DNA of 42,722 nucleotides from an uncultured Alphaproteobacteria bacterium (GTDB lineage Bacteria; Pseudomonadota; Alphaproteobacteria; Rhizobiales; Aestuariivirgaceae), in NCBI GenBank assembly GCA_937872985.1, contig CALMUW010000029.1:1-42722 (forward strand), in the 5' to 3' direction. The notes beneath the pieces are model-generated. The model was not told the origin of the DNA. It made no database searches and worked only from the letters and a program-made list of their open reading frames with translations. The position numbers and the translations under genes are program-made. Of this stretch, positions 8,144-16,755 are shown piece by piece (position 1 is the first letter of the stretch; each line of letters begins with the position of its first letter).

Positions 8144-9796
8144 ATGCGCGCTCCCGCGACACCCGTGCAGCGCGGGCTTTCCTATCTCACCAAATGGCTC
8201 TTTGCCTATTTGCTGGTGCTGGCCGTGGTGGCGGTTTTGGCGGGCTGGACACCCGAGTATTTGCACGGCCGGACGTGGTGGCACTTCATGGCCACACGGA
8301 TGATCGTGCCCATGGTGATGGTGGCGGCGCTGGCGAGTTTCATCCGGCTGGTGCCCGCCGCCGTGCTGACCGCTGCTGGCTTGCTGGCCGTCGGCATGGC
8401 GTCGGCCATCAAGCAGGCGGCCACGGGCGAACCCTTTCAGGTCAGCGATTTCCTACTGGCGGGGCAAGGCACGCATCTCACGTCCTATGTGGCGTGGTGG
8501 CAATGGCTGGTGGCCGCGTTGTTCATTCCGGCCCTCGTCCATGCGGTCCTGCGGCTGCGCCTGCGCTGGTGGAGCCTTCCGGCCTTTGCCCTCTGCGCCG
8601 GCTTGCTGTCGAGCTATCGGCTGGAGCCGGTGGCGCGCTGGATCCACGATAACTCCTGGTGGATCGGCGTGGAAAACCTGACCTTCAGCCAGGCCGAGAG
8701 TGCGCGCATGAACGGGCTGGCCACACACCTTTACTTTTCCACGGCGGGTCTGCGGCTCAAGACCTATGCGCCGGCGGAAGTGGCGGCGGCCATGGCGGCG
8801 CTTGATGTGGCCCCGGCCCCGGCGCCGCGCCGCCAGCCGCTGCCCGACATTTATGTGGTGCTGGGCGAGGCCTGGTGGCGTGACCCCTCCGACATGGCAT
8901 CGCCCCTCGACCTTCTGTCAGGCATGGCGGAGGGCACCATGATCTCGCCGGTCTATGGCGGCACCACGCCCAATGCGGAATTCGAGGTGCTGACGGCGGT
9001 GCCGGTGTACCAGTTTCAGGCGGGCATCATCCCCTTCCAGCATTATGTCGGCTATTTCTCGGATGACATGAGGAGCCTGCCCCACCTGCTGGCGGGGCTG
9101 GGCTATGAGGCCCATGCCTATCACAATTTCACGCCGCGCTTCTGGCTCAGGGATCAGGTCTATCCCAAGATGGGCTTCGCCAGCTTTGACAGCATGGAGC
9201 AGATGACGCTCACCATGCAGCCCAATGGCTGGCCCACGGACAGGGGTCTCTATGACCGGGTGCTGACGCGCAGCGCGGCCACTACCACGCCCCAGATGCA
9301 CTTCATCGTGACGGTGGAAACGCACGGACCCTATCAGGCTGATGCCGAGCACGATCTGATCCATGACGTGTCACATCCTGGCATTACCGACTACCACAGG
9401 CGACTGGCCAGCGCGGTCACTGCCTTCAGGGATTTCGACGCCGCCCTGCGGGCCAGGGGAAGGCCCTATGTGCTCGTTGCCTTCGGGGATCACCTGCCCG
9501 GCACCCGCAACCATCAATGGAAGATGGGCTATCGCAAGGAGACGGATGTGAGGCTGCATCAGGTGCCGCTCATCGTGTCATCCAATGGTGATGATGCGGC
9601 TGCGGTGCGCGACCGGTTGATGGGCCGACCGCTCCACTGCCTGACGCCGGTGCTGGCGGACTGGCTGCGGATTGATGTGAGGAACCGCTATTTTTCCCAT
9701 GTGGTGAAGCGCTGCGATGGGGCGGCCGACCCGGCACTGAAGCCCGCCGAAGCGGTGATCCAGAACCAGTTGTTCACGACAGCGGCACAGCCGTAG
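8144..9796 (+). CDS. LtaS/OpgB-like phosphoglycerol transferase (sulfatase-fold membrane protein)
   Basis: A 550-residue protein with five or so N-terminal membrane spans (about residues 15-175) and a large periplasmic alkaline-phosphatase/sulfatase-fold domain. Catalytic landmarks are DIYVVLGEAWW (metal-binding Glu), the nucleophile region YGGTTPNAEFEVL (Thr), HFIVTVETHGPY and VAFGDHLPG (metal-binding Asp-His). The LtaS/MdoB family moves phosphoglycerol from phosphatidylglycerol. In an operon with OpgD/G and OpgH the acceptor is most likely the periplasmic glucan, as with E. coli OpgB or rhizobial CgmB. The ATG at 8144 lies four bases after the opgH stop. Gram-negative outer layer or other acceptors are possible but less likely. 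Confidence 0.82.
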   Translation: MRAPATPVQRGLSYLTKWLFAYLLVLAVVAVLAGWTPEYLHGRTWWHFMATRMIVPMVMVAALASFIRLVPAAVLTAAGLLAVGMASAIKQAATGEPFQVSDFLLAGQGTHLTSYVAWWQWLVAALFIPALVHAVLRLRLRWWSLPAFALCAGLLSSYRLEPVARWIHDNSWWIGVENLTFSQAESARMNGLATHLYFSTAGLRLKTYAPAEVAAAMAALDVAPAPAPRRQPLPDIYVVLGEAWWRDPSDMASPLDLLSGMAEGTMISPVYGGTTPNAEFEVLTAVPVYQFQAGIIPFQHYVGYFSDDMRSLPHLLAGLGYEAHAYHNFTPRFWLRDQVYPKMGFASFDSMEQMTLTMQPNGWPTDRGLYDRVLTRSAATTTPQMHFIVTVETHGPYQADAEHDLIHDVSHPGITDYHRRLASAVTAFRDFDAALRARGRPYVLVAFGDHLPGTRNHQWKMGYRKETDVRLHQVPLIVSSNGDDAAAVRDRLMGRPLHCLTPVLADWLRIDVRNRYFSHVVKRCDGAADPALKPAEAVIQNQLFTTAAQP

Positions 9797-9856
9797 GCCA
9801 TTACAAATTTCGCGGGATATGCGAGACTGCGCACCAGTCGGCAGGAGGTTAAGACA

Positions 9857-10864
9857 ATGCAGATTGCCATGGTGGGTCTGGGGCGCATGGGCGCCAATAT
9901 GGTGCGCCGCCTGCTCAAGGCGGGCCACGACTGCGTGGTCTATGACGTCAATGCCGCCAATGTTTCGGTGCTCGCGGGCGAAGGGGCGCGGGGTGCGGCC
10001 TCGCTGTCGGCGCTCGTCTCGGCCCTGAAGCCGCCGCGCGCCGTGTGGCTGATGCTGCCTGCCGCCATCACCGGCAAGGTGGCGCGCGAGGTGACCGCCC
10101 TGCTTTCGCCCGGCGATATGATCATTGACGGCGGCAACTCCAACTACCGCGACGCCATGGACCTGGCCGCCGAATTCAAGCCGCGCGGCATTCACATGGT
10201 GGATGTGGGCACCAGCGGCGGCGTCTGGGGGCTGGAGCGCGGCTATTGCCTGATGATCGGCGGGCCGGAGGAGGCGGCGCACCATCTCGATCCGGTGTTC
10301 CGCAGCCTGGCACCGGGCGCGGCGGCGACGGCTGATTCCGCGCTGGGCACGGCTTCCCTGGGTTATCTGCACTGTGGCCCCACGGGGGCCGGGCACTTCG
10401 TCAAGATGGTGCATAACGGCATCGAATATGGCGTAATGGCCGCCTATGCCGAGGGCTTCAATTTACTTAAGGCCGCCAATGCCGGCAGCAGGCCGCGCGC
10501 GGCCGATGCCGAGACCACGCCGCTGGCCGAGCCGCACTATTACCAACTCGACCTCGACGTGGCCGCGATCAGCGAAGTGTGGCGGCATGGCAGCGTCATC
10601 AGTTCCTGGCTCCTGGACCTGACGGCGGCGGCCCTGCGGCAGGACGCGGCGCTGGCCGGCTATACGGGGCGCGTCTCGGATTCCGGCGAGGGCCGCTGGA
10701 CCGTCAAGGCCGCCATCGACACGGGCGTGCCCGTGCCGGTGTTGTCGTCGGCCCTGTTTTCGCGCTTTGCCTCGCGCGGCGAGGATGAGTTTGCCAACAA
10801 GATCCTTTCGGCCATGCGCCATGCCTTTGGCGGGCATCTGGAGAAGCCGAAGGACGGCAAGTAG
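9857..10864 (+). CDS. gnd: 6-phosphogluconate dehydrogenase, decarboxylating (short NAD type)
   Basis: A 335-residue enzyme of the short (GndA/YqeC-like) 6-phosphogluconate dehydrogenase class, compared with about 470 in the dimeric E. coli type. The Rossmann motif MVGLGRMGANMVRRL is at the N-terminus; the substrate loops DGGNSNYRDAM, VDVGTSGGVWG and the catalytic lysine region GAGHFVKMVHNGIEYG are all present. It converts 6-phosphogluconate to ribulose 5-phosphate, CO2 and NAD(P)H. A clear AGGAGG lies nine bases before the ATG. It stands alone between the opg operon (60-bp gap) and a convergent sugar operon, and may supply pentose-phosphate steps for sugars taken up by that operon, though this is inference. 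Confidence 0.9.
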   Translation: MQIAMVGLGRMGANMVRRLLKAGHDCVVYDVNAANVSVLAGEGARGAASLSALVSALKPPRAVWLMLPAAITGKVAREVTALLSPGDMIIDGGNSNYRDAMDLAAEFKPRGIHMVDVGTSGGVWGLERGYCLMIGGPEEAAHHLDPVFRSLAPGAAATADSALGTASLGYLHCGPTGAGHFVKMVHNGIEYGVMAAYAEGFNLLKAANAGSRPRAADAETTPLAEPHYYQLDLDVAAISEVWRHGSVISSWLLDLTAAALRQDAALAGYTGRVSDSGEGRWTVKAAIDTGVPVPVLSSALFSRFASRGEDEFANKILSAMRHAFGGHLEKPKDGK

Positions 10865-10870
10865 GAAGCG

Positions 10871-10894
10871 CCGGGCGGCGCAAGCCCCGCCCGG
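10871..10894. terminator. Bidirectional hairpin between convergent genes
   Basis: CCGGGCGG and CCGCCCGG form a perfect 8-bp stem around an 8-base loop, six bases after the gnd stop and just before the end of the convergent epimerase gene. No T-run follows, so if it stops transcription it may rely on stem strength or Rho. Confidence 0.6.
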
Positions 10895-10901
10895 TTCCGC
10901 C

Positions 10902-11750
10902 TCAGATCAGGCCATATTGCCGGGCCTTGTTGCGCAGGAAGGGCAGGCCGTTGCCCATGACTTCCGCTTCGTCCTTGGCCACGGGCCGCCACACCGACAG
11001 GCCATAGGCGATTTCCGGCATCATGTTGATGAAGCTCTCCATGGCCAGTCCACCCTTGAAGCCGATGGCGGCGAGCGCGCCGAAGACTTCGTCCCAACGC
11101 ACATTGCCCGACCCCGGTGTGCCGCGGTCGCTCTCGGACAGGTGGATGTATTTAAGGTGGTTGCGGCAGTCGAGAATGCCCATGGCCATGCCGCGCTCCT
11201 CGATGTTCATGTGATAGGTGTCGAGGTGGGCGAAGACATTATCCGCGCCGATGCGCTCGATCAGGTCGATGATCTGCCAGCCGGTGTTGATGAGGTGGTT
11301 CTCGTAGCGGTTCACCGCCTCGATGCCCAGCTCCAGGCCCAGGGATTTCGCATGTTTCGCCACCGCCGTCATGGCGCGGGCAACATTGTCATATTCCTTA
11401 TCCGTTGGCGGCAGGCCGGTGCGCTCGCCGATGCCGCCATAGGTGACACCGGACAGGGCCTCGCCGCCCATGGCCTTGGTCTTGTCGAGCGCGATCTTGA
11501 GATAGTCGACGGCGCCATCGGGATTGACCGAGGCCCAGACCTTTTGCGGCAGGCCCAGCGAACAGACGGCGCGCAACTGGTTCTTGGCCAGCAGCGCCCT
11601 GGTGTGCGCGGCATCAACCTCGGCCGGCTTGAGCAGCGGAATTTCAACGAAGTCGACCTTGTAGCCCTTGGCCGCGGCCACCGCCTTCTCGGCATTGGCC
11701 GGCGTCCAGTCCATGGTCCACATGCTGGTATGAACACCGAAACCTTCCAT
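10902..11750 (-). CDS. Sugar isomerase/epimerase, ketose 3-epimerase-like TIM barrel
   Basis: A 282-residue AP-endonuclease-2-fold TIM barrel. The metal and substrate residues of the D-tagatose/D-psicose 3-epimerase family are recognisable: LGIEAVNRYENHLINT (Glu), HLDTYHMNIEE (Asp and His), HLSESDRGTPGSGNVRW (Glu, Arg) and LAMESF (Glu). It would interconvert ketoses at C-3 in the cytosol. The start at 11750 has GGAGAACGCC before ATG; a start at 11771 would read through that site. It is the last gene of the ABC sugar operon (30 bp after the second permease), so its substrate is probably what the importer brings in. A keto-sugar acid or polyol-derived substrate is possible; identity is not fixed by sequence. 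Confidence 0.8.
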   Translation of the reverse strand: MEGFGVHTSMWTMDWTPANAEKAVAAAKGYKVDFVEIPLLKPAEVDAAHTRALLAKNQLRAVCSLGLPQKVWASVNPDGAVDYLKIALDKTKAMGGEALSGVTYGGIGERTGLPPTDKEYDNVARAMTAVAKHAKSLGLELGIEAVNRYENHLINTGWQIIDLIERIGADNVFAHLDTYHMNIEERGMAMGILDCRNHLKYIHLSESDRGTPGSGNVRWDEVFGALAAIGFKGGLAMESFINMMPEIAYGLSVWRPVAKDEAEVMGNGLPFLRNKARQYGLI

Positions 11751-11780
11751 GGCGTTCTCCTTTCCTGTCAAAAAAACGAT

Positions 11781-12764
11781 TCAAAGTCTCATGGGAAAAC
11801 GCGCTGCCACCCAGCGCAAAATCATGACGCCGACCAGGAAGAGACCCCAGACGGCGGTGGAGAGATGCTGGTTGGCACCGAGCAGATTGAGACCCGACGA
11901 CAGCACCTGCAAAATGATGAGGGCCAGCACCACGGGCACCACGCGGCCAAAGCCGCCCATGGGGTCAACCCCGCCGAGAAAGCAGGCGAGCACGGTGACC
12001 AGCAGCAAGGCCTCGCCATGGCCGACGCGCACCGAGTTGAAGCGTGTGAGCATGACGATCCCGGCCACGGCACAGAGCGCGCCGGAGAGGGTGTAGATGA
12101 GGGTGAGGTTGCGCCTGGTGTGGATGCCGGAATATTCGGCGGCGCGGATGTTCGAGCCTGCCATGTAGACCGAAAAGCCATGACGGGTGCGGGTGAGCAG
12201 CACATGCCACAGCAGCGCGACCGCGAGGAAGATGATCAGCGGCACGGGGATGCCCAGGATGTAGCCGTGGCCGATGGAACTGAGGAAGGGCGGGAAGCCC
12301 GAGATGTCGCCGCCGCGGGTGAGAAATTCACCCAGGCCGCGCAGGAAGATCATCATGGAGAGGGACACCAGAATGGGGTGTGCGCCGATGTAGGCGATGA
12401 CCAGACCCATCATGGCCCCGGCGAGGGCGCCAACGCCGATGGCGAGAACGGAGCCAAGCAGAAAGGCCCCGGCCCCCGCTTCGGTGCCGCCAAACTGGAT
12501 CAGGGTCCAGGCAAGCGTGAGGCCCGCAAGATTGGCGATGTAGACAATGGCGAGGTTGAAGCCGCCGGATATGATCGGCATGAGCATGGCAAGCGTGAGA
12601 ATGCCAAGCTCCGGCAATTGGAAGGCCATGGAGTCGAAGTTGGCGACGGTGAAAAACTGCGGCGTTGCCAGCGAGAAGCCCACCAGAACCAGCAGCAGAA
12701 AGCCGATGAGACCGATGACCTCGGCACCCAGGGCACGGTCAAGTCTGGTGTAGAGCGCGGACAT
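11781..12764 (-). CDS. Sugar ABC transporter permease (RbsC family), second copy
   Basis: A 327-residue hydrophobic permease with about ten membrane spans, of the ribose/autoinducer-2/rhamnose family. The conserved loop reads HVLLTRTRHGFSVYMAGSNIRAAEYSGI, where family members carry the ATPase-coupling segment, and AVAGIVMLTRFNSVRVGHGEALLL follows. It forms the membrane channel with the other permease. The ATG at 12764 overlaps the stop of the upstream permease by one base (TGATG), so both should be made in equal amounts. An upstream in-frame start at 12935 would lie wholly inside the other permease gene and is not credible. Confidence 0.9.
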   Translation of the reverse strand: MSALYTRLDRALGAEVIGLIGFLLLVLVGFSLATPQFFTVANFDSMAFQLPELGILTLAMLMPIISGGFNLAIVYIANLAGLTLAWTLIQFGGTEAGAGAFLLGSVLAIGVGALAGAMMGLVIAYIGAHPILVSLSMMIFLRGLGEFLTRGGDISGFPPFLSSIGHGYILGIPVPLIIFLAVALLWHVLLTRTRHGFSVYMAGSNIRAAEYSGIHTRRNLTLIYTLSGALCAVAGIVMLTRFNSVRVGHGEALLLVTVLACFLGGVDPMGGFGRVVPVVLALIILQVLSSGLNLLGANQHLSTAVWGLFLVGVMILRWVAARFPMRL

Positions 12765-13759
12765 CACTTGGCCTCCGTCGGGGCCTTGCGGCTGGCGCCG
12801 CCCCATTTGAAGTTGGAGGTGGAAATGGCGGCGAGGATGATGAGGCCCACCACCATCTTGAAGGCGAAGGGCGAGACGCCCATGAGGTTCAGACCGTTCT
12901 GGGTAATGGCCACCAGCATGACGCCGAGGAAGCACCCGAGGACCGAGCCCCTGCCCCCGCCGAGGCGCGCACCGCCCAGCACCGCCGCCGCCAGCACATC
13001 GAGTTCACGGCCCATCAGCGCATTGGGCACCACTTCGCGCACGATGTTCACCTGCATCAACCCGCCAATGCCCGCCATCAGGCCGGTCCAGCCGAAGGCG
13101 ATGAACTGCATGCGGCCAATATTGATGCCGGCCCGGCGGGCGCCTTCCGGGTTGTCGCCGAAGGCATAGAGCTGGCGGCCCGTGGTGGTGCGGTTGATGA
13201 GGAACCAGGTGGCCAGGATGGCGAGCGCCATGATGGCAACCGGCAGATAAAGCCCATACCAGGTGCCATCGGCGCTCTGGCGCTCGATGAGCGGCACCGG
13301 CGTGGTCCACCAGTCGGGCAGGTCGTAGATGGAGCGGCCCGAGGTCACAAACATGAGCAGGCCGAAGAGCGCGTTGTAATTGGCGATGGTGACCACGATG
13401 GTGATGATGCGGAAAAAATGGATGAGGCTGGCGTTGAGAAAGCCCACAAGAATGCCAAGGCCGCCCGCCACCAGAAAGCCGATGAGCCAGTTGCCGCCGC
13501 CGATGCTCATGAAAATATGGGCGGCGATATATTGCACCACCGAGGCGGCAACCGCGAAGGAAATGTCGATGCCGCCCGCGATGAGCACCACCAGCAGGCC
13601 CACGGCCCAGATGACGTTGACGGCATTGTTGTTGAGCAGCGCCGTGAGGTTGGCGAGCGTCAGGAAGGAGGGCGCGGCAAAGGAAAGGAAGAGCATGATG
13701 ACCGCGATGACCGCGATGAGCCGGGCTTCGGTCGGATAGGCGCGGATGAAATTACGCAT
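12764..13759 (-). CDS. Sugar ABC transporter permease (RbsC family), first copy
   Basis: A 331-residue polytopic permease starting MRNFIRAYPTEARLIAVIAVI. Family landmarks are VIWAVGLLVVLIAGGIDIS, the coupling-loop segment TTGRQLYAFGDNPEGARRAGI and the glycine-rich VLGGARLGGGRGSVLGCFLG near the C-terminus. It pairs with the second permease as a heterodimer, as in LsrC/LsrD-type importers. The ATG overlaps the end of the ATPase gene by 8 bases. Substrate cannot be read from the permeases. Confidence 0.9.
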   Translation of the reverse strand: MRNFIRAYPTEARLIAVIAVIMLFLSFAAPSFLTLANLTALLNNNAVNVIWAVGLLVVLIAGGIDISFAVAASVVQYIAAHIFMSIGGGNWLIGFLVAGGLGILVGFLNASLIHFFRIITIVVTIANYNALFGLLMFVTSGRSIYDLPDWWTTPVPLIERQSADGTWYGLYLPVAIMALAILATWFLINRTTTGRQLYAFGDNPEGARRAGINIGRMQFIAFGWTGLMAGIGGLMQVNIVREVVPNALMGRELDVLAAAVLGGARLGGGRGSVLGCFLGVMLVAITQNGLNLMGVSPFAFKMVVGLIILAAISTSNFKWGGASRKAPTEAK

Positions 13760-15263
13760 AGACGGCCTCTTCCAGCTGTTCCAGGCTGATGCGGCGCGGA
13801 TCGATCTCCGCCACGATGCGCCCGCCCGCCATGCGCAGGATGCGGTCGGTGTTGAAATAAACTTCCGACACTTCGTCGGAAATCATCAGGATGGCGAGGC
13901 CCTGCCCGGCCAGGCGGCGCACGATTTTATAGATGCCATCGCGCGCGCCCACGTCCACGCCGACCGTTGGTGAATCGAGGATGAGCAAGCGCGGCTGGGT
14001 GGCCAGCCACTTGGCCAGAACCACACGCTGCTGGTTGCCGCCAGAGAGGGTGGAAACCGCGTCCGCCGGCTGGCCGAGCTTGATGGCGAGACTGCTGATG
14101 CCGTGGTTCACCGTGTCGGTTTTCATGCGGGTGGAAATCAGGCCATCGCTGCCGGAAATGCGCGCCAGCACGGCCATGACCATATTGTCGGCGATGGACT
14201 GCGGCTGAATGAGGCCGAGTGCCAGACGGTCCTCCGAGACATAGCCGATGCCGGCGGCGATGGCGTCGCGGTTGGACCTGAGCGCAAGCGGCTGGCCGTT
14301 CAGCTTGATGGTGCCGGAATCGGGCCTGGTCATGCCGAAGAGGGTGTGGCCCAGTTCGGTGCGCCCGGCGCCGATGAGACCGGTGAGGCCCACCACCTCG
14401 CCCGCGCGGATCACCAGATTGATGTCGTGATAGTCTCCGGCGCGGCTGAGATGGCTCACCTCGAGCACCGGCGGATCGGCGCTGCGGTCTTGCGCGGAGA
14501 CCACCTTGTCGAAGGTCTTGCCGGTCATGAGTTCGGTGAGGCGCGACTGGGTCATGCCCTCGGTGTCATAGACTCCGACCAGTTTGCCATCGCGCAGCAC
14601 GGTGACGCGGCTGGCGATTTCCAGCACCTCGGCCAGACGATGGCTGACGAAAACCACGGCCACTCCGGCAGCGGAAAGGGTGCGCACCACGTCGAGCAGC
14701 CTGTCGGTTTCGGCCTGGGTGAGGGAGGCCGTGGGTTCATCCATGAAGATGATGCGCGCCTCCGACACCAGCGCCCGTGCAATGGCCACGATCTGGCGCT
14801 GGGAAATGGGCAGCGTGTTGAGGCGCGCATCGAGGTCGAGCGTCACCCCAAGCCGGGCCAGCGCGGCGCGGGCCATGGTATGAATCTTCTGATAATTGAC
14901 GAGGCGCGGGCGGCCACCGGCGAGCGTGTCGAAGGCGATGTTCTCCGCCACCGTCATTTCGGAAAAGAGCGCGAGATCCTGCCAGATGACGGCAATGCCC
15001 AGAGCGCGGGCCTGGTTGGGCGTGACCGAGGTCAGGCGCTGGCCGAAGTAGTCCATCTCGGCGCCGGGTTCGGGGGTATAGACGCCGGTGATGATCTTGA
15101 TGAGGGTGCTCTTGCCGCAGCCGTTTTCCCCGGCAAGGCAATGAACTTCGCCGCGCCCCAACTCGAAGGAGACATCGTTCAGGGCCTTCACGCCGCCGAA
15201 AATCTTCGAGATGTGGGCCAGGCGCAGGGCCGGGACGGTTTCAGGTTGCGCGGCTGTGGACAT
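13752..15263 (-). CDS. Sugar ABC transporter ATP-binding protein (RbsA family)
   Basis: A 503-residue double ATPase that powers the two permeases. First half: Walker A GENGCGKST near residue 45, Walker B IIFMDEPTASL near 165. Second half: degenerate Walker A LIGAGRTE near 290, signature LSGGNQQRV near 405 and a Walker B LLILDSPTVGVDVGA in which the usual DEPT glutamate is serine, so the second site probably does not hydrolyse ATP. Two starts are possible; ATG 15263 has GGAAG upstream and gives the usual N-terminus, while ATG 15296 would add 11 residues. It is separated from the binding-protein gene by about 210 bp carrying two hairpins. Confidence 0.9.
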   Translation of the reverse strand: MSTAAQPETVPALRLAHISKIFGGVKALNDVSFELGRGEVHCLAGENGCGKSTLIKIITGVYTPEPGAEMDYFGQRLTSVTPNQARALGIAVIWQDLALFSEMTVAENIAFDTLAGGRPRLVNYQKIHTMARAALARLGVTLDLDARLNTLPISQRQIVAIARALVSEARIIFMDEPTASLTQAETDRLLDVVRTLSAAGVAVVFVSHRLAEVLEIASRVTVLRDGKLVGVYDTEGMTQSRLTELMTGKTFDKVVSAQDRSADPPVLEVSHLSRAGDYHDINLVIRAGEVVGLTGLIGAGRTELGHTLFGMTRPDSGTIKLNGQPLALRSNRDAIAAGIGYVSEDRLALGLIQPQSIADNMVMAVLARISGSDGLISTRMKTDTVNHGISSLAIKLGQPADAVSTLSGGNQQRVVLAKWLATQPRLLILDSPTVGVDVGARDGIYKIVRRLAGQGLAILMISDEVSEVYFNTDRILRMAGGRIVAEIDPRRISLEQLEEAVYA

Positions 15264-15373
15264 GGCGGCTTCCAGCCCCTGTGGGCACATCAACATCTTT
15301 CACTGTCGTTCGCACCGCCTGAGCGGGCGGGGTCCGGGGCTGCCGTTGCCAGCAGCCCCAGTGCTATTGTTCA

Positions 15374-15410
15374 GAGCGGTGTTGGCTTTGATGAATCAAA
15401 GCCACCGCTC
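15374..15410. repeat. Strong intercistronic hairpin between binding protein and ATPase genes
   Basis: Nested arms GAGCGGT/ACCGCTC (7 bp) and GGCTTTGAT/ATCAAAGCC (9 bp) form one long stem with a tiny loop, near-continuous over 37 bases. It lies between the first (binding protein) and second (ATPase) genes, where such structures protect upstream mRNA or reduce read-through so that binding protein exceeds transporter. Confidence 0.7.
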
Positions 15411-15427
15411 TAACCTAGTGTTGGCGA

Positions 15428-15471
15428 GCAACTTTTCTGACTGTTGACGGTTCCATCAAAAGTCAGGTTGC
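15428..15471. repeat. Second intercistronic hairpin, directly after the binding-protein stop
   Basis: GCAAC-TTTT-CTGAC pairs with GTCAGGTTGC (10 bp with a four-base bulge). On the transcribed minus strand it begins two bases after the TAA of the binding-protein gene. A 3'-end stabiliser or partial terminator is likely. Confidence 0.5.
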
Positions 15472-15472
15472 T

Positions 15473-16465
15473 TTAGAGGCCCATATCCGCGAGCTTGTCG
15501 ACGGTATCGGCGTTGATGGCCACCAGATTGTCGGTGATGATGTTCCGGGTCGCCGTATCCGGATGGACCGTGCCCAGACCTTCAATGGTGTCGCCGTCCT
15601 TGATCTCCTTGCCTTCCGCCAGAAGCTTGGCGACGCGCACGAAGACGCGGCCTGCTTCAGCCGGGTTCCACATGAAGCCGCCGGTGAGCGCGCCTTCCTT
15701 GATGAGCTTGCGGCCCTGGCCGGGCGAGAAGGGCCCGAGCACGAAGACCTTGCCGATCAGCTTGCGTTCTTCAACCGCACGGCCCGCGCCGATGGGGCCC
15801 TGGCTGCCGAAGGCAAGGAAGCCGACGAGATCGGGATGGGCGGAGAGAATGTCGAGGGCGGTCTTGCGGCTGTCGTCGGCACTTTCGGCCACGCCATAAC
15901 GGTCGCCGATGGGTTGCATGTCGGGATGATTGGCCTTGAGATAGGCAATCGCCGCATCGGCCCAGGCATTGTGCAGCGGCACCGTCAGCGAGCCGACAAA
16001 GACCGCATATTTGCCCTTGCCGCCGCATTTTTCGGCGAGCAGCTTGGCGTGGGCCTCACCAAAGCCGGTGGCGGAAGCCAGTTCAAAGTCCCAATCCTTG
16101 TTCTTGATGCCGGGGCCTTCGTGGGCGATGACCTTGATGCCCGCCTTCATGGCCTTTTCCAGCACCGGTTCCAGCGCCTTTTCGTCATTCGGCACCACAC
16201 CGATGACCTTCACGTTCTTGGCGATCAGGTCTTCGATGGCGCGCACCTGCAGCGCCGGGTCGGCGCTGGTCGGCCCGATCATGGAACCGTCAACGCCAGC
16301 CTTGGCGCTTTCTTCCTTGATGCCCTGTTCCATGGCGTTGAACCAGGGAATGCCGCCGATCTTGACGACGACACCCAGGGTGGGATTGTCGGCGGCAACC
16401 GCGATCTTGCCAAAGGGCAGGACCAGGGTGGCACCCGCCAGAGTCAGAACTTGTCTGCGATCCAT
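15473..16465 (-). CDS. Sugar ABC transporter substrate-binding protein (type I, LsrB/RhaS-like)
   Basis: A 330-residue periplasmic binding protein. The signal peptide is MDRRQVLTLAGATLVLPFGKIAVAA, ending near residue 25 (Sec-type, though the RRQ pair would also allow Tat). The mature part has the type I periplasmic fold: IGGIPWFNAMEQGIKEES near residue 36, a DPALQVRAIEDLIAKNV helix and the VPNDEKALEPVLEKAMKAGIKVIAHE strand-helix pattern. It is the first gene of the minus-strand sugar operon, with AGGGAG six bases before ATG and a LacI-type operator 77-94 bp upstream. The ligand is probably a ketose or related sugar given the epimerase in the same operon, but that is inference. Confidence 0.9.
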   Translation of the reverse strand: MDRRQVLTLAGATLVLPFGKIAVAADNPTLGVVVKIGGIPWFNAMEQGIKEESAKAGVDGSMIGPTSADPALQVRAIEDLIAKNVKVIGVVPNDEKALEPVLEKAMKAGIKVIAHEGPGIKNKDWDFELASATGFGEAHAKLLAEKCGGKGKYAVFVGSLTVPLHNAWADAAIAYLKANHPDMQPIGDRYGVAESADDSRKTALDILSAHPDLVGFLAFGSQGPIGAGRAVEERKLIGKVFVLGPFSPGQGRKLIKEGALTGGFMWNPAEAGRVFVRVAKLLAEGKEIKDGDTIEGLGTVHPDTATRNIITDNLVAINADTVDKLADMGL

Positions 16466-16541
16466 GTTTAACTCCCTGTTCTCCCGTTGCCGGGATTTTC
16501 AATAACCGGGCGAAACGCCCCATACCTTGCACAATTTCCTT

Positions 16542-16559
16542 TGCGCAATCGATTGTGCA
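16542..16559. promoter_or_regulatory. LacI-family operator
   Basis: TGCGCAATCGATTGTGCA is an 18-bp palindrome with one mismatched pair and the central CG typical of LacI-family sites. A further half site TGCACAAT lies at 16528-16535. It stands between the divergent binding-protein and LacI genes, close enough to either to repress both. Confidence 0.75.
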
Positions 16560-16755
16560 GCTTATTCTAAAAAGCAGCGCCACACGAAGGGTCAAGCGCG
16601 GCGCGGTTCTTGAGACACGAATGACATGCACGACCGATCACATCATCAAGCAAGAAATTGCGGCCAGCGTCAAGGCATGACGCACCACTTTCTATGCTGC
16701 ACCGCCGAAGATCATCGCTTTGTGACGTTCCCTTCAGCCCACGCGGACAGAGATC

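Noticed and set aside
10767..13169. An 800-codon open frame on the plus strand across the epimerase and permease genes
   Set aside because: Low-complexity charged translation, no motif; an antisense shadow of well-supported minus-strand genes.
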